Shown here piece after piece: positions 5,895 to 9,175 of a DNA stretch of 9,175 nt (position 1 is its first letter; the number at the start of each line of letters is the position of its first letter). The notes below the pieces were generated by a model, which was not told where the DNA came from, searched no databases, and saw only the letters and a list, made by a program, of their open reading frames with translations. The position numbers and the translations under genes are program-made. Source of the DNA: DATAFO01 sp046728935 (lineage in GTDB: Bacteria; Actinomycetota; Thermoleophilia; Solirubrobacterales; 70-9); NCBI GenBank assembly GCA_046728935.1, contig JBKPFS010000051.1, positions 1-9,175 on the forward strand, given 5' to 3'.

Positions 5895-6314
5895 TTGCAT
5901 CTGGAACGCGTGCTGCCGGCGCCCCCTGCGGTCGTCTTCAGCGCCCTGACCGAACCGACGGAGCTTGCGAAGTGGTGGGGGCCGCGCGGCTTCACCTCTC
6001 CGAGCGTCCAGATCGACCGGCGGGTCGGAGGGAGCTATCGCATCCTGATGCAGCCTCCCGAGGGGGAAGCGTTCTATCTCACCGGAGAGTTCCGCGAGGT
6101 CGACCCGCCAAGCCGTTTGGCCTACACGTTTCGATGGGAGGACCCCGATCCAGACGACCAGGAGAACGTGGTCACGCTGTCGCTCCGCGATCTCGGTGAC
6201 TCGACAGAGCTCGTGCTCGATCAGGGACCGTTCGCGACCGAGGGGCGTTGGGCGCTCCACAGGGACGGCTGGACGGACGCTTTCGACCGCCTCGAGACGC
6301 TGTTCCCCTCCTAA
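5895..6314 (+). CDS. SRPBCC / AHSA1-family protein
   Basis: A 139-residue single-domain protein of the SRPBCC fold, activator-of-Hsp90-ATPase-1-like type. These small proteins have a hydrophobic ligand cavity, and most bacterial members have no known substrate. Typical segments are RVLPAPPAVVFSALTEP (5-21), LAKWWGPRGF (24-33), VGGSYRI (44-50), PPSRLAYTFRWE (71-82) and DGWTDAFDRLETLF (124-137). Length is normal. The start is uncertain. The frame is open from the TAG at 5868-5870, and the only candidate codons before the conserved RVLPAPPA are CTG 5889 and TTG 5895. Neither has a good Shine-Dalgarno sequence. TAGCGT (5868-5873) could be a -10 box giving a very short leader. The gene diverges from the membrane-protein remnant and converges with the small minus-strand gene 24 bp away. 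Confidence 0.88.
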   Translation: MHLERVLPAPPAVVFSALTEPTELAKWWGPRGFTSPSVQIDRRVGGSYRILMQPPEGEAFYLTGEFREVDPPSRLAYTFRWEDPDPDDQENVVTLSLRDLGDSTELVLDQGPFATEGRWALHRDGWTDAFDRLETLFPS

Positions 6315-6320
6315 TGAGAT

Positions 6321-6339
6321 CCGGCCCCTGGCCGGGGGC
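6321..6339. terminator. Hairpin between convergent genes, possible bidirectional terminator
   Basis: In the 24-bp gap between the converging stops, CCGGCC (6321-6326) pairs with GGCCGG (6330-6335) around CCT. A competing GCCCC/GGGGC fold (6324-6328 with 6335-6339) is also possible. Its position and symmetry suit a shared terminator. There is no T-tract on either strand. Confidence 0.35.
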
Positions 6340-6623
6340 TATGCGGCCGCGGGCGGCTTGCCGTCGTCGGAGGGCTCCTCCGGGGGCACCGCCTTCAGCC
6401 GATCGACCTCGCGCTCGAGCTGGATCGCCCGGACGGCGTGATCGTCGGGGAGCTTCGCCAGCACCTCGTTGATGATCTGGATCACATCGCGCTCCTCGTG
6501 CCCGAAGTCGTCGAGCAGGCTGCGCAGGGCGGTGTGGGTGATCTTGAGCTGCGCCGGCGTCAGCTCGAGGTGGTAGCGGAACGGGGTCTCGACCTTCGGC
6601 GGGTCGTGGGTCTCGTCGCTCAC
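6339..6623 (-). CDS. Small uncharacterised protein downstream of WS/DGAT
   Basis: A 94-residue protein that I do not recognise. It has a GTG start with AGGGAG (6634-6629 on the minus strand) 5 nt upstream, a good Shine-Dalgarno sequence. Residues 1-13 are polar. Residues 14-76 look like a compact helical domain: FRYHLELTPAQLKITHTALR, then SLLDDFGHEERDVIQIINEV, then LAKLPDDHAVRAIQLEREVD. The C-terminal 16 residues are Pro/Glu/Ala-rich and probably disordered. There is no signal peptide, membrane segment or metal motif. It begins 31 nt after the acyltransferase stop codon on the same strand, so the two are very likely co-transcribed and a role linked to lipid synthesis is possible. Real coding status is supported by the ribosome site, protein-like composition and the tight fit between neighbours. 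Confidence 0.75.
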   Translation of the reverse strand: MSDETHDPPKVETPFRYHLELTPAQLKITHTALRSLLDDFGHEERDVIQIINEVLAKLPDDHAVRAIQLEREVDRLKAVPPEEPSDDGKPPAAA

Positions 6624-6654
6624 TTGCGCTCCCTGGACGGATTCGTCACAAATG

Positions 6655-8082
6655 TTACGCCGAAGCGGGGGCGGGTTCGCGCTCCGTCGCCTCGCTCGCA
6701 GCCTCCGCGAGCTCCGCGATCGACGCCTCGATCCCGTCGGCGATGACGTCGACGTCGTCGATCGAGTCGTAGTCGGCGAGCAGCCCGAAGTCGATGCCGC
6801 CGTTGTAGCTCATGATCGCGATGAACAGCGCTTGGTTCGGGGGCAGGAAGCCGACCGGGAAGCAGTCCTCGAGCTCGCGTCCGAGCACGTAGAGGGGCAT
6901 CTGCGGTCCTGGGACGTTCGTGACCACGAGGTTGAAGAGCCGGGTGGAGAAGTTGATGCGGGCCGACTGGGCAAGAAGGGTTGGGGGCGCGAAGTCGTTG
7001 AAGCGCGAGATCACCTCGGCCCCGAGCGCCTGCTTCGACTGCTTGATTCCCCCCATCGACTCGCGCACGATCTCCAGGCGCCGCACCGGATCCTCGATGT
7101 AGACCGGAATCGGGCCCCGCACCGCCGCGATCCTGTTGCCGAGCTGGCCGCGCTCGTCCTCGGCCCGGATCGAGACCGGCACCTGGGCGCGGAGCTCCAA
7201 ACCCTGCGTGCGAACGCCGCGGTGGCGGAGCCAGCGCCGAAGCCCTCCCGCCACGACCGCGAGCACGACGTCGTTGACCGTGCCACCGAACGTGTCCTTG
7301 ATCCGCTTGAACTGCGCCAGATCGCTCCGCACCCAGGCGTAGCGGCGGTGCGAGCCGATCTCGACGTTGAGCGGCACCTTGGGAGCGGGATTGGCGAACG
7401 ACCAGCCGATCTGCCCGAGCGCCTCGGCGGCCTCGCCCGCCTGGTGAAGCGTCGCCTGCGGATGCTCGATCGCCCTCTCCAGCCGCCGGGCGATCCGCAC
7501 CGGGGTTCGGAGGAGGACCTCGGCGTCTTTGGCGAGCAGCTGCGCGCCCGAGGGCTCCGGGTCCGGGATCCAGCTGCGATCGGGCTCGGCGGGCTCGGGC
7601 ACCGGCTTGACGTCGAAGAGCACGGTGGCGATGTCCACCCCCGAGACCCCGTCGACGAGCGCGTGGTGGGTCTTGGTGATCAAGGCGAACCGGTTGCGGG
7701 TCAGGCCCTGTACCAGCCACAGCTCCCAGAGCGGCTTCGTGCGGTCGAGCTGCTGGGAGAAGATCCGAGCCGCCATCCGTCGCAGCTGTTCCTCGGAGCC
7801 TGGGGCTGGGAGCGCGGAGTGGCGGACGTGGTATTCGAGGTTGAACGCGGGGTCGTCGGCCCAGAAGGGCCGGCCGGTGGGAATCGGCGGGTAGGCGAGC
7901 TTCTGGCGGAACCGCGGGACCAGGTGAAGCCGCGAGCTGACGTGCTCGACGAGGTCCTCGTAGCTCGGCGGCGGCCCCTCGAAGATCAGGATCCCGCCCA
8001 CGTGCATGTGGCTGAAGGAGCTCTCGTTGGTGAGGAAGGAGAAGTCGAGCGCGCTCAGCCGGTCGAGATGCTTCTGGGCCAT
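6655..8082 (-). CDS. Wax ester synthase / diacylglycerol acyltransferase (WS/DGAT family)
   Basis: A 475-residue bifunctional-type O-acyltransferase that is expected to move acyl groups from acyl-CoA onto diacylglycerol or fatty alcohols, making triacylglycerol or wax ester stores at the inner membrane. The active-site motif HHxxxDG is present as HHALVDG (139-145). PLWELWLVQGL (117-127), TVNDVVLAVVAGGLRRWL (268-285), VPVSIR (301-306) and the C-terminal NLVVTNVPGPQMPLY (384-398) are family-typical segments in the expected order. Length is normal. ATG 8082 is supported by its start (QKHLDRLSALDFSFL) and by TAAGTT (8095-8090 on the minus strand) 7 nt upstream, which suggests a leaderless transcript. 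A small protein gene follows 31 nt downstream in the same unit. The gene diverges from the M28 lipoprotein gene. The actual substrate preference cannot be read from the sequence. Confidence 0.94.
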   Translation of the reverse strand: MAQKHLDRLSALDFSFLTNESSFSHMHVGGILIFEGPPPSYEDLVEHVSSRLHLVPRFRQKLAYPPIPTGRPFWADDPAFNLEYHVRHSALPAPGSEEQLRRMAARIFSQQLDRTKPLWELWLVQGLTRNRFALITKTHHALVDGVSGVDIATVLFDVKPVPEPAEPDRSWIPDPEPSGAQLLAKDAEVLLRTPVRIARRLERAIEHPQATLHQAGEAAEALGQIGWSFANPAPKVPLNVEIGSHRRYAWVRSDLAQFKRIKDTFGGTVNDVVLAVVAGGLRRWLRHRGVRTQGLELRAQVPVSIRAEDERGQLGNRIAAVRGPIPVYIEDPVRRLEIVRESMGGIKQSKQALGAEVISRFNDFAPPTLLAQSARINFSTRLFNLVVTNVPGPQMPLYVLGRELEDCFPVGFLPPNQALFIAIMSYNGGIDFGLLADYDSIDDVDVIADGIEASIAELAEAASEATEREPAPASA

Positions 8083-8088
8083 GGCGCC

Positions 8089-8095
8089 TAACTTA
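8089..8095. promoter_or_regulatory. Shared symmetric -10 region for two divergent leaderless genes
   Basis: TAACTT (8089-8094) on the plus strand lies 8 nt before ATG 8103. Its near mirror, TAAGTT (8095-8090), on the minus strand lies 7 nt before ATG 8082. Both match TANNNT, and the spacing would place transcription starts at or next to the start codons. The two start codons are only 20 bp apart, with no room for Shine-Dalgarno sites. Clear -35 boxes are not visible. Confidence 0.6.
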
Positions 8096-8102
8096 CCCGC
8101 CG

Positions 8103-9002
8103 ATGCGATCCCGCGTGGCGGCGCTGCTGGCGTGTGCGTGGCTGCTCGCCGGCTGCGGCGGGGGCGACGACGAGAGCTCGAGCTCCGACCTGTTCGACTC
8201 GGAGCGGGCGTTCTCGGACCTCGAGGCGCAGGTGGCGATCGGCCAGCGCCCGGCAGGGTCGGAGGCCAGCCGCGAGACCGCGGAGCTGATCGCCGACGGG
8301 CTCCGGGAGGCGGGCGTCCAGGACGTGCGGATCCAGCGTCCCAACCTCAACGTCGTGGGCGTAATTCCGGGCGACGAGAACGACGCGATCGTGATCGGCG
8401 CGCATTACGACACGAAGGAGGACGTGGGGCCCGGATTCGAGGGGGCGAACGACGGCGCGTCAGGAGTGGCGGTGGTGCTCGAGCTCGCTCGGGACCTCGC
8501 GCCGCGAGTCGACGGACCCTCGGTCCAGGTGGCGCTGTTCGACGCCGAGGAGTCGCGCGACGACCGGCCCTTCGAGCGGGATGGCACGCGCGGGAGCCGC
8601 CAGTACATCGACTTCGCGAAGCGAGGCGGGAAGCAGGGGTCGCCGCCACTCGGCGAGGTGGGCAGCATGATCCTGTTCGACATGGTCGGGGACTGCTCCC
8701 TTCAGATCCCGTACGAGCCCAATTCCGATCGCAAGCTGTACGACTACATCGCCTTGCGCGCGGGCGAGGTCGACGGCGACCCGGCGCCGTTCACAGGCAA
8801 GACGATTCCGATCCTCGACGACCACATCCCGTTTCGCGAAGCCGGGATCCGGGCCGTCGACCTGATCGACTTCAAGTTCGGGCCTGGCCCGACCCCGGGG
8901 GCCTACTGGCACACGCCCGAGGACACGCTCGACAAGGTCTGCCCCGAGAGCCTGGACGCCGTGGGCGAGGCGGCCCTGCGCGTACTCCCAAGGAGCCGCT
9001 GA
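8103..9002 (+). CDS. Lipoprotein of the M28 peptidase / glutaminyl cyclase fold
   Basis: A 299-residue zinc hydrolase-fold lipoprotein. The N-terminus is a lipoprotein signal peptide with lipobox LAGC (Cys18), followed by a Gly/Asp/Ser linker, so the enzyme should be anchored outside the membrane. Metal-site motifs in order are GAHYDT (H101), GANDGASG (D117), LFDAEE (E149/E150), LFDMVGD (D193) and YWHTPEDT (H270). This is a full M28 set. The acidic insert between AEE and GSRQY (149-168) and DDHIPF (239-244) are closer to glutaminyl-peptide cyclotransferases than to ordinary aminopeptidases. Either function is possible: trimming N-terminal residues, or cyclising N-terminal glutamine of exported proteins. 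ATG 8103 fits a leaderless start. The stop overlaps the start of the next gene (TGATG), which indicates translational coupling. Confidence 0.9.
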   Translation: MRSRVAALLACAWLLAGCGGGDDESSSSDLFDSERAFSDLEAQVAIGQRPAGSEASRETAELIADGLREAGVQDVRIQRPNLNVVGVIPGDENDAIVIGAHYDTKEDVGPGFEGANDGASGVAVVLELARDLAPRVDGPSVQVALFDAEESRDDRPFERDGTRGSRQYIDFAKRGGKQGSPPLGEVGSMILFDMVGDCSLQIPYEPNSDRKLYDYIALRAGEVDGDPAPFTGKTIPILDDHIPFREAGIRAVDLIDFKFGPGPTPGAYWHTPEDTLDKVCPESLDAVGEAALRVLPRSR

Positions 9003-9175
9003 TGGAGTGGCGGCGCGGCGGATATGAGATCTCGACCGACCCGGACCGCCTCGACCGGGAGGCGATCTGGCGCTTCCTGCGCACTAGCTACTGGTCGCCG
9101 AACGTGCCAAGAGAGGTGGTCGAGCGCTCGATCGAGCACTCGCTCGTGTTCGGGCTCTACGCGCCGGACGGCGCC
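9002..9175 (+). CDS. GNAT-family N-acetyltransferase (partial, runs off the right edge)
   Basis: Only the first 58 codons are present. The start is set by AGGAG (8991-8995) 6 nt upstream and by the TGATG overlap with the M28 gene stop, so the two are translationally coupled. The visible sequence (YEISTDPDRLDREAIWRFLR, TSYWSPNVPREVVERSIEHS, then LVFGLYAPDGA) matches the opening of small GNAT acetyltransferases, namely strand 1, helices 1-2 and the start of strand 2. The acetyl-CoA-binding motif (Q/RxxGxG/A) would lie beyond the window. The substrate is unknown. Pairing with an exported M28-type enzyme may be only a genomic convenience. Confidence 0.75.
   Translation, partial: MEWRRGGYEISTDPDRLDREAIWRFLRTSYWSPNVPREVVERSIEHSLVFGLYAPDGA

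Noticed and set aside
6652..8091. Long plus-strand open frame opposite the WS/DGAT gene (479 codons).
   Set aside because: A shadow caused by high GC. Its translation has no recognisable domains and is full of Arg/Asp/Glu/Val repeats, while the minus frame has the complete HHxxxDG enzyme.
1..9175. CRISPR array, insertion sequence, phage genes, tRNA/rRNA or a recognisable defence system.
   Set aside because: No direct-repeat array, transposase, integrase or structural RNA signature was seen on either strand. The only rearranged patch is 5453-5655, and it contains no mobile-element gene.

Overview
The window is very GC-rich, nearly all of it is coding, and codon third positions are strongly G/C. 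Start codons include GTG and probably TTG, and one divergent gene pair appears to be leaderless. Together with the protein types (a wax ester synthase/diacylglycerol acyltransferase, an AHSA1-type SRPBCC protein, a DUF4331 protein followed by a TPR protein), this suggests a high-GC actinobacterium, plausibly of the Thermoleophilia/Solirubrobacterales kind. That placement is inference from composition and gene style, not a marker-gene assignment.

Layout. (1) 1-2203, plus strand: a glycoside hydrolase family 31 gene that enters from the left edge and is broken by an apparent one-base deletion near 757. Both halves still encode well-conserved GH31 sequence. (2) 2204-2582: a 379-bp gap with no convincing gene. 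It holds a hairpin after the GH31 gene, a weak promoter-like element and a structured leader in front of the next gene. (3) 2583-5454, plus strand: a two-gene exported unit of a DUF4331 protein and a membrane-anchored TPR protein. They are separated by a perfect 12-bp hairpin and share a similar N-terminal start motif. (4) 5453-5836: gene debris. The last third of an AraC-type DNA-binding domain abuts the TPR stop codon. It meets, head-on and across a 9-bp palindrome, the first 64 residues of a membrane protein on the minus strand. (5) 5895-6314, plus strand: an AHSA1/SRPBCC protein, convergent with (6) a minus-strand pair at 8082-6339, made of a WS/DGAT acyltransferase and a small uncharacterised protein. 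(7) 8103-9175, plus strand: a lipoprotein of the M28 peptidase/glutaminyl cyclase fold, translationally coupled to a GNAT acetyltransferase that runs off the right edge.

How the genes work together. The WS/DGAT and its 94-residue partner look like one transcript, so the small protein may have a role linked to neutral lipid or wax ester synthesis. The DUF4331 and TPR proteins are both predicted to act at or outside the membrane and probably form one unit. The WS/DGAT and M28 genes diverge from a 20-bp gap in which one nearly palindromic sequence offers a -10 box to each strand.

I found no CRISPR array, insertion sequence, tRNA or rRNA, and no recognisable defence system. The most notable items are the shared symmetric promoter, the glutaminyl-cyclase-like lipoprotein, the operon-internal hairpin that traps an alternative ATG, the palindromic joint between two gene remnants, and the GH31 frameshift.
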